Assembly (NCBI GenBank): GCA_036383955.1
Contig: DASVNH010000241.1
Location: forward strand, 1 to 64,000
From: JACQFK01 sp036383955
GTDB taxonomy: Bacteria > Planctomycetota > MHYJ01 > JACPRB01
Length of the DNA stretch: 64,000 nucleotides
Direction: 5' to 3'
Below, in pieces: positions 1 through 8,441 of this stretch (positions within the stretch are counted from its first letter, which is position 1; each line of letters opens with the position of its first letter). The translations under genes and the position numbers were made by a program. The notes beneath the pieces were generated by a model. It did not search any database, had not been told where the DNA came from, and saw nothing but the letters and a program-made list of their open reading frames with translations.

Positions 1-1
1 G

Positions 2-232
2 ATCGGGATCGGCACGGCCGGCCCCGCGGTCCTGCACGCCGCCTTCCTCGCCGACCGGGAGGTCGAGATCGAGGACGCGCTCGGGTCGTGGATGTCGGTC
101 GTCGAGACGCCCTTCACGGACGACCAGTACTCCAACGCGCTGCCGGGCGTCCTGCTCGCCTACGACTTGCCGGAGCTGGCGGCGGCGGCGAAGGCGACGG
201 TGCGACGTCCCGTCGGCGCCTCCGGTCGGTAA
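2..232 (+). CDS. C-terminal fragment of an alpha/beta-hydrolase / acetyl-xylan-esterase-like protein (5' end outside window)
   Basis: The frame opening at base 2 stays open to TAA at 230-232, giving the last 76 residues of a protein that begins before the window. It starts with a Gly-rich turn (IGIGTAGPAVLHAAFL), followed by a VETPFTDDQYSN segment and GVLLAYDLPELAAAA. From memory this matches the tail of planctomycetal acetylxylan-esterase-like alpha/beta hydrolases, where a G-x-x-GPAALHAA helix precedes a conserved 'vPGVLKxYDLPDLAA' end. The catalytic residues would lie mostly upstream, so activity cannot be judged. It converges on the selenothioredoxin gene with only 3 bp between stop codons. 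The family call is inference from short similarity. Confidence 0.6.
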   Translation: MGIGTAGPAVLHAAFLADREVEIEDALGSWMSVVETPFTDDQYSNALPGVLLAYDLPELAAAAKATVRRPVGASGR

Positions 233-235
233 GCG

Positions 236-1282
236 CTATTTGCGGACGTCCTCCAGGAGCTTCCGGACCTCCGCGGTCGCGGCGTGCTTCGGATAGGTCT
301 TGATGATGTCTTCGAGAATGGCGATGGCCTTCGGCTTGTTCCCTTTCCGCAGCCACTCTCGCGCGGGGACCATCGACGCCTGGATGAACTGGCGGTCCAC
401 CTCGTCGTCCGAGAGCGTCTCGTCGACCGGCGGCGGGGGAGGAGGGGGCGGAGGCGTCGACGACCCGGAGGTCGCCGGCCCCGCCGCGGCGCCGGGCTGC
501 AGCGCCGCCTCCAGGTCCCGGCGGATCTCGCGGGCGCTCCGGCTTCCGGTGATCCGCGCCAGCGGCCGCTCCTCGGGCTTCTCGAGGAGAGGATTGAGCA
601 CCAGGATCGTGGGCGCCCGCGTCACGTCGTACTTCGCGCTGTCGCCGGACCCCCGGCTCAGCGGCGATTTCACGAAGACGAATCTCGGCAGAATCCCCTT
701 CAGGACGGCGTCGGCGAACGCGTGATTCGTCGAGGAGGAGCCGGGGGAGTCGTCATGGAAGTAGACGGCGAGCGGCTTGGAGCTTTTCCGCGCCTCCTCG
801 AAGGCCTGGGCCGAGAGATCCGGGAATGGAGGGAGCGGGACGGCCTCGCCGGCCCCCGCGGCGGCGTTCCCGGTCACCCGCCGCAGGTGGGCGACCACGC
901 CCTCGGGATCGCGCGCGCTCATGCGCTGGGGGGACTTGCCCTCGGGATCGGTGAGGATCACCGTGGGATAGCCCGTGACCTGGTATTCCTGGTACAGGTC
1001 GCGGTTCTTCTTTCCCCAGTCCCCGTCCACGAACACGCAGACCAGGTCCCGGGAGGCTTCGACGACCCTCTCGTCGCTGAACGCGCCCGCGCTCAGAGTC
1101 CTGCAGGGGCCTCAGCCTTCGCTGGTGAAGAAGAGCAGCATGGGCTTGCCCGCGCGGCGGGCGTCGGCCATCGCCGACCGCGGCTCCTCGTTCTTGCCGC
1201 GCCACGCCAGCTTGCCGCCGTCCTGGGCCGTCGCGGCCGGGGCCAGGCCCAGAATCGCCGCGATCGCCCACGCGTATCTCAT
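236..1282 (-). CDS. Exported thioredoxin-family selenoprotein (in-frame UGA = Sec at codon 57)
   Basis: Read through one TGA (1112-1114), this gives a 348-residue protein. A signal peptide (MRYAWAIAAILGLAPAATAQ) is followed by a thioredoxin domain, residues ~25-150. The redox site reads TSEG-[UGA]-GPCRTL, so the first Cys of CGPC is replaced by UGA; the cis-Pro motif GYPTVIL follows. A second thioredoxin-like domain (~165-270) has DDSPGSSS at the active-site position and no Cys, so it is probably structural. A Pro-rich linker leads to a ~60-residue TPR-like tail also found in the lipoprotein at 60490-61458. Both sides of the TGA are in the same frame with no other stop. ATG 1282 was chosen because it starts the signal peptide; AGAGG lies 7 nt upstream. 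A strong SECIS-like hairpin follows the UGA. The likely role is periplasmic thiol-disulfide or peroxide chemistry. The alternative is a pseudogene or an error, which I consider much less likely. Confidence 0.85.
1077..1114 (-). promoter_or_regulatory. Candidate bacterial SECIS element of the selenothioredoxin
   Basis: The UGA codon is 1114-1112. Fifteen nt later a hairpin forms: 5' arm CTGAGCGC (1096-1089), loop GGGC (1088-1085), 3' arm GCGTTCAG (1084-1077), eight pairs with one G-U. The loop starts at +24 from the UGA and opens with GG. Both features agree with the bacterial SECIS rule as I know it (apical loop 16-37 nt downstream, a G in the first two loop positions). Confidence 0.75.
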
Positions 1283-1288
1283 GGAACC

Positions 1289-1317
1289 TCTGTATCCCTG
1301 GCCGCGCCTCGAAGCAA
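1289..1317 (-). promoter_or_regulatory. Candidate sigma-70-type promoter of the selenothioredoxin gene
   Basis: On the minus strand TTGCTT (1317-1312), a 17-nt spacer and TACAGA (1294-1289) resemble -35 and -10 boxes. Only 6 nt separate the -10 from the ATG at 1282, so the transcript would start at or next to the start codon. Seen by eye only. Confidence 0.35.
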
Positions 1318-1382
1318 GCGGAACTCGGAAGTTTTCATGTAGCCGCCCGCCCCCCGCGCGTCTATAGAAGAGGGAGGTCATC

Positions 1383-2210
1383 ATGGTCGCTCTCGCGCTG
1401 GCCCTCGCCCTCCAAGTCGACGCCGCCGCCGAGCTCCTCCGCCTCCGCCGCGACGCCCGCGACCTGCTCGCGGAATCCCACCGCCTGCTCGATCGCGGGG
1501 ACTACGAGAAGGCCGTCGACGCCCACCGCCGCGGCCGCGGCTTCGAGGCCCGCGCCCGCGAGACCCTCGATCGCGCCGTCGCCGGGCTGCTTCCCGGGCT
1601 CGACGACGACCGCTTCGAGGCCCGCGAGGCGGCGTCGAGCCGGCTGCTGACCCTCGGCCCCGCCCTCCTGCCGAAGATCGACGCCCTGTTGCGCGGCGAC
1701 GTCTCGGCGGAGGTCCGCGCGCGGCTGCAGGACGTCGCCCGCCGCGTGAAGGGCGTCGAGGAGGACGCCGACGGCCGCTTCCGGCAGTGGGCGGAGGGGG
1801 CGTCGGCCTCGAGCGAATACGAGGCCGACCGCTGGTCGGCGGCGCAGGCGACGGGCCGGCCGGACACTCCCGAGGGGGGCGACCGGCAGACGGCCTGGGC
1901 GTCGAAGGACGCGGACGGCGGCGAGGAGTGGCTGGAGCTGCGCTACGCGCTGGAGGTCCGGCCGGTGAAGATCCGCGTGCACGAGACCTACAATCCGGGC
2001 GCGGTGGTGAAGGCCGAGGCCTGGACGTCGGGCGGGACCTGGCAGGTCCTCTGGCGCGGGGCCGCGGCGGTCCGCGAGGGCGAGGGCTGGTTCACGATCG
2101 ACGTGCCTCCCGGCGCGCCCGCGACCCGGGCGATCCGCCTGACGATCGATTCCGCGGCGGTCTCCGGCTGGAACGAGATCGACGCCGTCGAGCTGATCGG
2201 CGAACCCTAG
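1383..2210 (+). CDS. Exported protein with C-terminal discoidin/galactose-binding-like domain
   Basis: A 275-residue protein with a short hydrophobic N-terminus (MVALALALALQVDAAAE). Residues ~20-130 are helical and Arg/Ala-rich, perhaps a HEAT-like repeat (LGPALLPKIDALLRGDVSAEVRARLQ). Residues ~135-275 look like an F5/8 type C-like jelly roll: ASSEYEADRWSAAQATGRPDT, then a TAWASKDADGGEEWLELRY strand, VKIRVHETYNPGAVVKAE, and a final WNEIDAVELIGEP strand. This module is common in exported planctomycetal proteins and may bind carbohydrate or cell-surface polymer; I see no catalytic residues. AGGGAGG at 1371-1377 precedes ATG 1383, with TATAGA at 1363-1368 as a possible -10. It is transcribed divergently from the selenothioredoxin. 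Precise function unknown. Confidence 0.75.
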   Translation: MVALALALALQVDAAAELLRLRRDARDLLAESHRLLDRGDYEKAVDAHRRGRGFEARARETLDRAVAGLLPGLDDDRFEAREAASSRLLTLGPALLPKIDALLRGDVSAEVRARLQDVARRVKGVEEDADGRFRQWAEGASASSEYEADRWSAAQATGRPDTPEGGDRQTAWASKDADGGEEWLELRYALEVRPVKIRVHETYNPGAVVKAEAWTSGGTWQVLWRGAAAVREGEGWFTIDVPPGAPATRAIRLTIDSAAVSGWNEIDAVELIGEP

Positions 2211-2271
2211 CGGCTGTCACGATTCCTCCGCGCGGGCGTTGGGTATAGGAGACCCCACGAGGAGGAACGGC

Positions 2272-2958
2272 ATGATCATCGCGGTTCTGCTCGCGCTTCA
2301 GGCCGAGCCAAAATTCGAAGACAAGACGATCGAGCACGGCGGCGGGCCGGTCAAGTACCAGGTCTGCGTGCCGTCGGGCTACGACGGGTCGAAGCCCATG
2401 CCCCTCATCCTCTTCCTGCACGGGTCGGGAGAGCAGGGCGACGACGGCGTCAAGCAGTCGAGCGTCGGCATCGGCCCGGCGATCAAGGCGAATCCCAAGG
2501 GCTGGGCCCCCTACATCACCGTCATCCCGCAGAAGCCCAAGGGCCGCGGCGGCTGGATGGAGCACGAGGCCCTCATGCTGGGCGTCGTCGAGAAGACGAA
2601 GAAGGAATACAAGATCGACGAGTCCCGCCTCTACCTCACCGGCCTCTCCATGGGCGGCTACGGCTCCTGGGTCCTGGCCGCCAAGCATCCGGGGATGTGG
2701 GCGGCCGTCGCGCCGATCTGCGGCGGCGGGAATCCGGCCGACGGCCCCAAGCTCAAGGACCTGCCGATCTGGGCCTTCCACGGCGACAAGGACACGGCCG
2801 TGCCGCTCCGGAAGTCGGAGGAGATGATCGAGGCCATCAAGGCCGCGGGCGGCGCCGCGAAGCTCACCGTGTACCCGGGCGTCGGCCACAACTCCTGGGA
2901 CAAGGCCTACCGCGAGGAAAAGCTCTGGGAGTGGTTCCTCCAGTACGCGAAGAAATGA
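2272..2958 (+). CDS. Secreted alpha/beta-hydrolase (PHB-depolymerase/phospholipase-carboxylesterase type)
   Basis: 228 residues starting at ATG 2272, which follows a clear GAGGAGGAA ribosome site; an in-frame ATG at 2239 lacks one. A short signal-like N-terminus (MIIAVLLALQA) precedes PLILFLHGSGEQGDD (oxyanion region), the nucleophile elbow GLSMGGYGS (Ser ~126), the acid in HGDKDTAVP and the base in GVGHNSWD. This full triad fits the esterase family often annotated as phospholipase or PHB depolymerase; the true substrate is likely an ester-linked polymer or plant-type ester. Its stop overlaps the next hydrolase's ATG (ATGA), so the two esterases are co-translated. Confidence 0.85.
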   Translation: MIIAVLLALQAEPKFEDKTIEHGGGPVKYQVCVPSGYDGSKPMPLILFLHGSGEQGDDGVKQSSVGIGPAIKANPKGWAPYITVIPQKPKGRGGWMEHEALMLGVVEKTKKEYKIDESRLYLTGLSMGGYGSWVLAAKHPGMWAAVAPICGGGNPADGPKLKDLPIWAFHGDKDTAVPLRKSEEMIEAIKAAGGAAKLTVYPGVGHNSWDKAYREEKLWEWFLQYAKK

Positions 2959-4133
2959 GCCTCCTCCTCGTCCTGCTTGCCCTGAGCCCGGTCGAAGGGC
3001 TCCTGTCCCAGTCGACCTGGGACATGAAGGAGCTTTCCAAGGCGCCGGCCGTCCACGAGGCGCCGGGCTTCGAGGTCGAAGGCTTGAAGGCCGTCTTCTA
3101 CGACGGTCCGGCGTATCAGGGCAAGCCCACGCGCGTCTTCGCCTGGATCGGCGTGCCCAAGGCCGACGGGCCGGTCCCCGCCATGGTCCTCGTCCACGGC
3201 GGCGGCGGCACGGCCTTCGCCGACTGGGCGAAGCTCTGGACGTCGCGAGGCTACGCCGCGATCGCGATGGATCTCTGCGGCGCCGTCCCGCGCAAGCGCA
3301 AGGAGGGCGGCTGGGAGCGGCACGAGGCGGGCGGCCCGCCGGGCTGGGGCGGCTTCGACCAGATCGACGCCCCCGAACGCGACCAGTGGACCTGGCAGGC
3401 CGTCGCCGCGATCGCCCTCGGCCACTCGCTGCTGCGGGCCCAGGAGGGCGTCGATAAGGACCGCGTCGGCGTCACCGGCATTTCCTGGGGCGGCTATCTC
3501 ACGTGCGTCGCGGCGGCCGTCGACGCCCGCTACCGCTTCGCCGCGCCGGTCTACGGCTGCGGCTTCCTGGGCGAAGACTCCACGTGGCTGGGCACGTTCG
3601 CGAAGATGGGGCCGGAGAAGGCGGGGAAGTGGCTCGGGCTCTGGGATCCGTCGAAGTACCTCGACTGCGTCCAGGTTCCGATGCTCTGGGTGAACGGGAC
3701 GAACGACTTCGCCTACCCGCTGGGCTCGTACCAGAAGTCGTATCGACTCCCCAAGGGCGAGCGCACGCTGGCGATCCGGGTGCGGATGGCGCACGCGCAC
3801 GGCGGGCCGGGGGAGAAACCCGAGGAGATCCACGCCTTCGCGAACGCGCTCTTCAAGGGCGGCCCGCCGCTCGCGCGGATCGTGAAGCAGGGCCTCGAGA
3901 AGGATCTGGCCTGGGCGGAGTTCGCGTCGAAGGCGCCGATCGTCAAAGCGGAGCTCAGCTACACGAAAGACGCGGGGAAGTGGCAGGGCCGGGTCTGGGC
4001 GTCGATCCCCGCGGCGATCGACGGCCTCCGCGTTTCCGCCCGCGTGCCGGAGGGCGCCACCGCCGCCTACCTGAATCTCTTCGACGACCGCGGCCTCGTC
4101 GTGAGCGCGGAGCACCACGATCTCGTAAAATAG
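2955..4133 (+). CDS. Exported alpha/beta-hydrolase, acetyl-xylan-esterase/S15-like
   Basis: 392 residues; ATG 2955 overlaps the previous stop. An exported N-terminus (MSLLLVLLALSPVEGLLSQ) is partly encoded by a repeated 25-nt element (2976-3000). Core motifs are AMVLVHGGGGTAFADW, a GISWGGYL nucleophile elbow (Ser ~177), NGTNDFAYPL (acid) and MAHAHGG (base). The lid region carries a Trp-rich insertion (GGPPGWGGFDQIDAPERDQWTWQ) typical of planctomycetal acetylxylan-esterase-like proteins. The C-terminal ~85 residues form an extra beta-domain (ELSYTKDAGKWQGRVWAS), as in S15-like exported hydrolases. Expected role: extracytoplasmic de-esterification of polysaccharide side chains. Confidence 0.8.
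   Translation: MSLLLVLLALSPVEGLLSQSTWDMKELSKAPAVHEAPGFEVEGLKAVFYDGPAYQGKPTRVFAWIGVPKADGPVPAMVLVHGGGGTAFADWAKLWTSRGYAAIAMDLCGAVPRKRKEGGWERHEAGGPPGWGGFDQIDAPERDQWTWQAVAAIALGHSLLRAQEGVDKDRVGVTGISWGGYLTCVAAAVDARYRFAAPVYGCGFLGEDSTWLGTFAKMGPEKAGKWLGLWDPSKYLDCVQVPMLWVNGTNDFAYPLGSYQKSYRLPKGERTLAIRVRMAHAHGGPGEKPEEIHAFANALFKGGPPLARIVKQGLEKDLAWAEFASKAPIVKAELSYTKDAGKWQGRVWASIPAAIDGLRVSARVPEGATAAYLNLFDDRGLVVSAEHHDLVK
2976..3000 (+). repeat. 25-nt dispersed repeat inside a signal-peptide coding region (copy 1)
   Basis: Bases 2976-3000 read CTTGCCCTGAGC, then CCG, then GTCGAAGGGC. The same 25-mer with two mismatches lies on the minus strand at 35471-35495, and diverged copies form the inverted repeat at 20799-20879. 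Here it encodes LALSPVEGL in the signal-peptide core. Confidence 0.7.
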
Positions 4134-4137
4134 CCGC

Positions 4138-5391
4138 GTGTTCATCCCGATCGGCGACGACCAGGACCACGACCGGACGCCCTGGGCGACCCGCGCGTTG
4201 CTGGCGGCCAACCTCGTCGTCTTCGCGCTGTGCCTGCCGAGACCGAGCGATCGCGTCCTGCTGGCCTACGCGCTGAACGCCCACGACCTCCGTCCGCTCC
4301 AGTTCTTCACGCATCTCTTCCTGCACGCCGATCTCTGGCACGTCGCGGGCAATATGGTCTTCCTCTGGACCTTCGGCCGCCTCGTCGAGGAACGCCTGGG
4401 GTCCTTCGGCTACGCCGCGTTTTATCTGGTGTGCGGGCTGGGCTCCGCCGTCCTGCACCTGGTCGCGGAGAAGGACGCGGGGCTCTCCTTCGGGGCGTCG
4501 GGGGCGGTCGCGGGGATGATGGGCGCCTGCCTCGTCTTCTGCCCCCGGGCCCACATCAAGCTGCTCTACTGGTTCTTCTTCATCGGCGTGGCCCACGTGG
4601 CGATCTACGTCTGGTCCCTCATCTACATCGCCACCCAGGTCCTCTTCGCGGGATTCGGCCGAGGCTCCACCGCCTATTGGGGCCACATCGGCGGCTTCAT
4701 CGTCGGCTACGGCGCGGCCTGGATCCTCCGGGAGGTCGCGGCCCGCCGGATCCGGCCCCGCGGCCCGCCGCTGGAGCCGCGCGAGCGCGAGACGCGCCGT
4801 CCGTTCCAGCTCGCGGAGGAGGACGAGCCCGTCTTTCTCGACGACGCCGTCGACGCGTTCGCGGTGGTCTGCCTCGAGAAGCCGCCGGAGGGAGCGCCGC
4901 GCAGCGGCGTCCTCGCGCGCCGCCTTCCCCGGGCCGAGGCGGAGGCCCGCCGGAAAGAGCTGGGGACGTCGGCCGCCCTCATCGCCGACCAGCCGGCGAA
5001 CGATCCGCCGCCGCCGAAGCCGGTGGACGCGGCGAGCTGGGACGACCGCATGATCCGTTTCCGGGTGGGCATCGACGTCGTGCCGCTGCCCTGGAAGTCG
5101 ATCGGCCTCGTCGTGGACGCGACGCTGGGCGCGGAGCGCTTTCTGGACGTCTTCGTGTCGCGGACGACGGCCTACCGCGTGCCCGCCCGGCCCGGCGTGG
5201 GGCTCACGCGCGTGGATCCCGCGCGCCGGCAGGAGGAGGCCTCGACGCTCGACGGCCTCGCGAAGGCGTTCGAGGAGCGGCGCGGGGCGCCGTGCGCGGG
5301 GGGGAGCTTCGACGACCCGGGCCAGCACGCCGATTACGTCTTCCGGGCCTGGCACCTCGCGCGCGCGGGCCGCGCCGTCCCGCCGGCCTGA
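4138..5391 (+). CDS. Rhomboid-family intramembrane serine protease with C-terminal soluble extension
   Basis: 417 residues from GTG 4138, four bases after the upstream stop. Residues ~20-205 contain about six membrane helices with rhomboid landmarks: HLFLHADLWHVAGNMVFLW (HxxxN after TM2), the catalytic-Ser motif FGASGAVAGMM (Ser ~121) and the catalytic-His motif HIGGFIVGYGAAW (His ~183). After a basic stop-transfer (RRIRPRG) there is a ~200-residue soluble tail of unknown function, without recognised motifs, predicted cytoplasmic. Rhomboids cleave membrane-anchored substrates in the bilayer. The gene ends at TGA 5389-5391, directly abutting the stop of the convergent metallo-beta-lactamase gene (TGATCA). 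Confidence 0.9.
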   Translation: MFIPIGDDQDHDRTPWATRALLAANLVVFALCLPRPSDRVLLAYALNAHDLRPLQFFTHLFLHADLWHVAGNMVFLWTFGRLVEERLGSFGYAAFYLVCGLGSAVLHLVAEKDAGLSFGASGAVAGMMGACLVFCPRAHIKLLYWFFFIGVAHVAIYVWSLIYIATQVLFAGFGRGSTAYWGHIGGFIVGYGAAWILREVAARRIRPRGPPLEPRERETRRPFQLAEEDEPVFLDDAVDAFAVVCLEKPPEGAPRSGVLARRLPRAEAEARRKELGTSAALIADQPANDPPPPKPVDAASWDDRMIRFRVGIDVVPLPWKSIGLVVDATLGAERFLDVFVSRTTAYRVPARPGVGLTRVDPARRQEEASTLDGLAKAFEERRGAPCAGGSFDDPGQHADYVFRAWHLARAGRAVPPA

Positions 5392-7326
5392 TCAGCGATC
5401 GTCGGCGATGTCGAGCGCGAAGAACGCGTCGTCGCCGCGTTCGACGTCTCCCGCGAGCACCCGGAGGGGGAAGACGTGCTTTCCCGGGACCGCGGATTCG
5501 AGGATCTTGAGCGGGACGTTGAGACGGCTGGTGGACTGGGGTCCCAGGACGAGGGTACGGCGGAAATCCTCGAGGAGGCCGCGTCCGGGGAGGTCGACGA
5601 CCAGGGTCTGGGGGCGGTCGAGCGGATTGGTGGCGACGAGGTCGACGGAGGCGGAGCTGTTGGCGGAGACGCGGAGGAGGAAGGGCTCGACGCGGAGGAG
5701 GCCCGGATTCCAGTCGAGGCGGTGGTCGGTGGACGGGGAGAGGCGGTCGCACGCGGCGGCGGCGGCGCGGCCCCAGGCGACGCGGCGCTCCCAGTCTTCG
5801 GCGACGAACTCGAAGGGCCCGCCGCGGGAGGCGAGGATCCAGTCCGGCTTGGCCCGGAGGATGAGGTCGGCGCTGGCGGCGTAGTCGGACGGGAGGCCGC
5901 CGTTGAGGCCGGACCAGCCGCCCGAGCCGCCGTCGTGATCCGGGTGGAGGAAGGCGTCGCCGGCGAAGACGACGCGCTTGCCGTCGATCGTCGTGAAGAT
6001 CGCCGATCCGTGGGAGCAATGGCCGGGGAGCCGGCGGAACGACAGCGCGTAGTTCCGCCAGGCGACGCGCTCGCCGTCCGCGAGGACGCGTTCGACGGCG
6101 ACGGGGCGCGGGTGCGCGTGGGGGGAGCGGCGGTAGGCCGGGTCGGTGATCACGCCGGCGACCTGGTCCATGACCCACACGTCGGGGCCCTTGCGCCCGG
6201 GGATGGAGCCCAGGCCGCCGTAGTGGTCGCCGTGGGCGTGGGTGATCGTGACGAGGTCCACGTCGCCGCCGATGCGCTGCGTCTGGGCGCGGATGATCTG
6301 GGCCGCGAGCAGGTCGCCGAAGGGGTCGATGAACCACATCTCGCCGCGGGCGGCCGACACCGCGTAGGTGCTGCCGGTGAAATGCAGGTGGTCGCTGAGG
6401 CGCGTCCAGGGGCGGCGGCCGTCGGACCCGACCTGGGTGCGGTCGAGGAAGCGGACGGCGGGGGGGATGCCGACGCGATCCTTCGTGTAGCGTCCGTAGC
6501 TCTTGAGGAAGGCGGCTTCGGCGACGCCCTCGGCGGCCTTGGAGAGGGCGGCGGTGGGCGCCTCGAGGAGGGGTTCGCCGTGCTCGGGGAAGACCGCCTC
6601 GGGGTCCAGGGCCGCGAGCGTCTTCAGCGAGGCGGCGGCGGCGGCCAGCCCGTCGCCGGTGGCCGGATCCCAGTCGGTCGTGTAGGGCGTCCAGAGGGTG
6701 CCGTTTCCGGCGAGGGCGTCGCCGCTGAAGACGAGCGGCCGGGCCTTCTCGGCGCCCTTGCGGCGCGCGGCGTAGGCGACGTGGCCGCGCGTGTGTCCCG
6801 GCGTGGCGATCGGCGTGATCGTCCAGCCGCGCCAGTCGAACTCCCGTCCGGGCTCGACGACGCAATCCACGGCGGCGAGCCCTTCGGGCAGGACGAGGTA
6901 CTCCCAGGCGTCGAAGGTGCGCTCCCGGACGCCCGCCTGGAGCGGGGGCGTGGAAGCGGGAAGGTAGGCGCGCCAGTATCGCTGGACGCCTTCGGGGGTG
7001 ATCCAGGGGGCGGACGCGCGGGGCGCCCGCGCCGGGACTCCCGCGGCGGCCCACGCGGTCGCGCCCGCCGCGGCGTCGCGATGATGGTGCGTCAGGTAGG
7101 CGCCTTCGATCGCCGTGATCCCCGCGTACGACAGCTCGGTGAGGTCCGCGCCGAGGGGCGCGCCGAAGACGATCGCGCCGTCGCCGTCGACCAGGGCGTA
7201 GGCGGCCGGCACGGTCGGCGACCGCCAGACCCGCTCCGCGACGAGCGTCCAGTTCGGCACGCGGACTTCCGGCGCGGCGCAGGAGAGCAGCGCGAGGAGC
7301 AGCGCGGCGGCGGGGCGGCGGGTCAT
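5392..7326 (-). CDS. Lipoprotein with two tandem metallo-beta-lactamase-fold domains
   Basis: 644 residues beginning with a lipobox signal (LLLALLSCAAPE). The first MBL domain (~30-270) has THHHRDAA, GHTRGH, VFSGDA and FPEHG; the last His of the HxHxDH motif is Ala, so its metal site is incomplete. The second (~300-500) has a full THAHGDHYGG, PGHCSHGS and VFAGDAFL set and should be active. A beta-sandwich-like tail follows (LVATNPLDRPQTLVVDLPGRG). The N-terminal Cys suggests membrane anchoring outside the cytoplasm. The substrate is unknown; candidates are lactones, thioesters or phosphoesters. A duplicated MBL with one degenerate half is the oddity. Confidence 0.8.
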   Translation of the reverse strand: MTRRPAAALLLALLSCAAPEVRVPNWTLVAERVWRSPTVPAAYALVDGDGAIVFGAPLGADLTELSYAGITAIEGAYLTHHHRDAAAGATAWAAAGVPARAPRASAPWITPEGVQRYWRAYLPASTPPLQAGVRERTFDAWEYLVLPEGLAAVDCVVEPGREFDWRGWTITPIATPGHTRGHVAYAARRKGAEKARPLVFSGDALAGNGTLWTPYTTDWDPATGDGLAAAAASLKTLAALDPEAVFPEHGEPLLEAPTAALSKAAEGVAEAAFLKSYGRYTKDRVGIPPAVRFLDRTQVGSDGRRPWTRLSDHLHFTGSTYAVSAARGEMWFIDPFGDLLAAQIIRAQTQRIGGDVDLVTITHAHGDHYGGLGSIPGRKGPDVWVMDQVAGVITDPAYRRSPHAHPRPVAVERVLADGERVAWRNYALSFRRLPGHCSHGSAIFTTIDGKRVVFAGDAFLHPDHDGGSGGWSGLNGGLPSDYAASADLILRAKPDWILASRGGPFEFVAEDWERRVAWGRAAAAACDRLSPSTDHRLDWNPGLLRVEPFLLRVSANSSASVDLVATNPLDRPQTLVVDLPGRGLLEDFRRTLVLGPQSTSRLNVPLKILESAVPGKHVFPLRVLAGDVERGDDAFFALDIADDR

Positions 7327-7367
7327 ATGCCGCTTAGTTTATCCCCGGGGGCGGAATCCGGGGCGGA

Positions 7368-8441
7368 TTACATCAAGACGATCGCGCGGCCCAGGATCTC
7401 GCCGCGCTCCATCGCGGCGAAGGCGTCGTTGATCTCCTCCAGGCGGATCCGGCGCGTGATCGACGCCGCCGGCCGGATCCGGCCGTCCGCCGCCAGCCGG
7501 ATCACCACCGGCATGTCCTTCCGCACCCGGCAGCCGAACGAGCCCGCCACCGTCAGGCCCCGCCGCACCAGCCGGTTGATTTCCAGCGGCGCCGTCTGCC
7601 CGGCCGACGCGACCCCCACCAGCACGACCCGGCCCCCGTCGCGCGTCATCTTCAGGGCCTGGACGATGGTCTCCGGACGTCCCACCGCCTCGACCGCCAC
7701 GTCCACGCTCCCCGCGGCCGGCTCGCCGCGCGCCGCGTTGACGACGGCCGTCGCCCCCAGCTTCCGCGCCTCGGCGAGCTTGTCGTCCTTCACGTCGACG
7801 GCCACGATCTCGCCGGCGCCGAAGGCCGCCGCCATCTGGATGAGGTTCGAGCCCACTCCGCCCGCGCCGATCACGGCGACCGACTCCCCCGGCCGCAGCG
7901 CGGCGGCGTTCTTCAGCGCGCCGTAGGCCGTCATCACCGCGCAGCCCAGCACGCACGCGTCCTCGAGGGGCAGGCCGTCGGGCAGCGGAAAGACGTCGGT
8001 GGCGGGGACGACGGCGTACTCGGCGAGGCCGCCCATCATCTGCATGCCGAGCGGCGTGCCGTCGGCGCGGCGCAGGCGGGTGGTGCCGTCGTAGAGGACG
8101 CCCTTGACGCGGTTGAGGGCGAAGTAGGTCTCGCAGAGGTCGTCGCGTCCCGCCTCGCAGGAGCGGCAGCGGCCGCAGGGCATGATGAAGCTGGAGACGA
8201 CGCGGGTGCCGGGCGCGGGCCCGCGGACGCCGGGGCCCAGGGTGTCGACGACCCCCGAGATCTCGTGCCCGAGGACGCAGGGGACGACGAAGGGCAGGTG
8301 GCCGCGGGCGACGTGGAGGTCGGAGTGGCAGACGCCGCAGGCGGCGACGCGGACGAGGATCTCGTCGGCCTTCGGTTCGGGGCGGGGGATGTCCTCGATC
8401 CGGAGCGGCGCTCCGACGGCCGGCAGGACGGCGGCCCGCAC
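7368..8441 (-). CDS. Zinc-dependent medium-chain alcohol dehydrogenase
   Basis: 357 residues starting at GTG 8441, which overlaps the last base of the MsrB stop (TAGTG), so the two are translationally coupled. It has the catalytic-zinc motif ACGVCHSD and GHEISG, the structural-zinc cluster CGRCRSCEAGRDDLC, the dinucleotide fold GAGGVGSNLIQMAAAFG, and an IRLEEINDAFAAMERGE C-terminus close to class III-type ADHs. It should oxidise an alcohol or reduce an aldehyde with NAD(P). Genetic linkage to methionine sulfoxide reductase suggests a role in detoxifying reactive carbonyls, but that is inference. Confidence 0.9.
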   Translation of the reverse strand: MRAAVLPAVGAPLRIEDIPRPEPKADEILVRVAACGVCHSDLHVARGHLPFVVPCVLGHEISGVVDTLGPGVRGPAPGTRVVSSFIMPCGRCRSCEAGRDDLCETYFALNRVKGVLYDGTTRLRRADGTPLGMQMMGGLAEYAVVPATDVFPLPDGLPLEDACVLGCAVMTAYGALKNAAALRPGESVAVIGAGGVGSNLIQMAAAFGAGEIVAVDVKDDKLAEARKLGATAVVNAARGEPAAGSVDVAVEAVGRPETIVQALKMTRDGGRVVLVGVASAGQTAPLEINRLVRRGLTVAGSFGCRVRKDMPVVIRLAADGRIRPAASITRRIRLEEINDAFAAMERGEILGRAIVLM

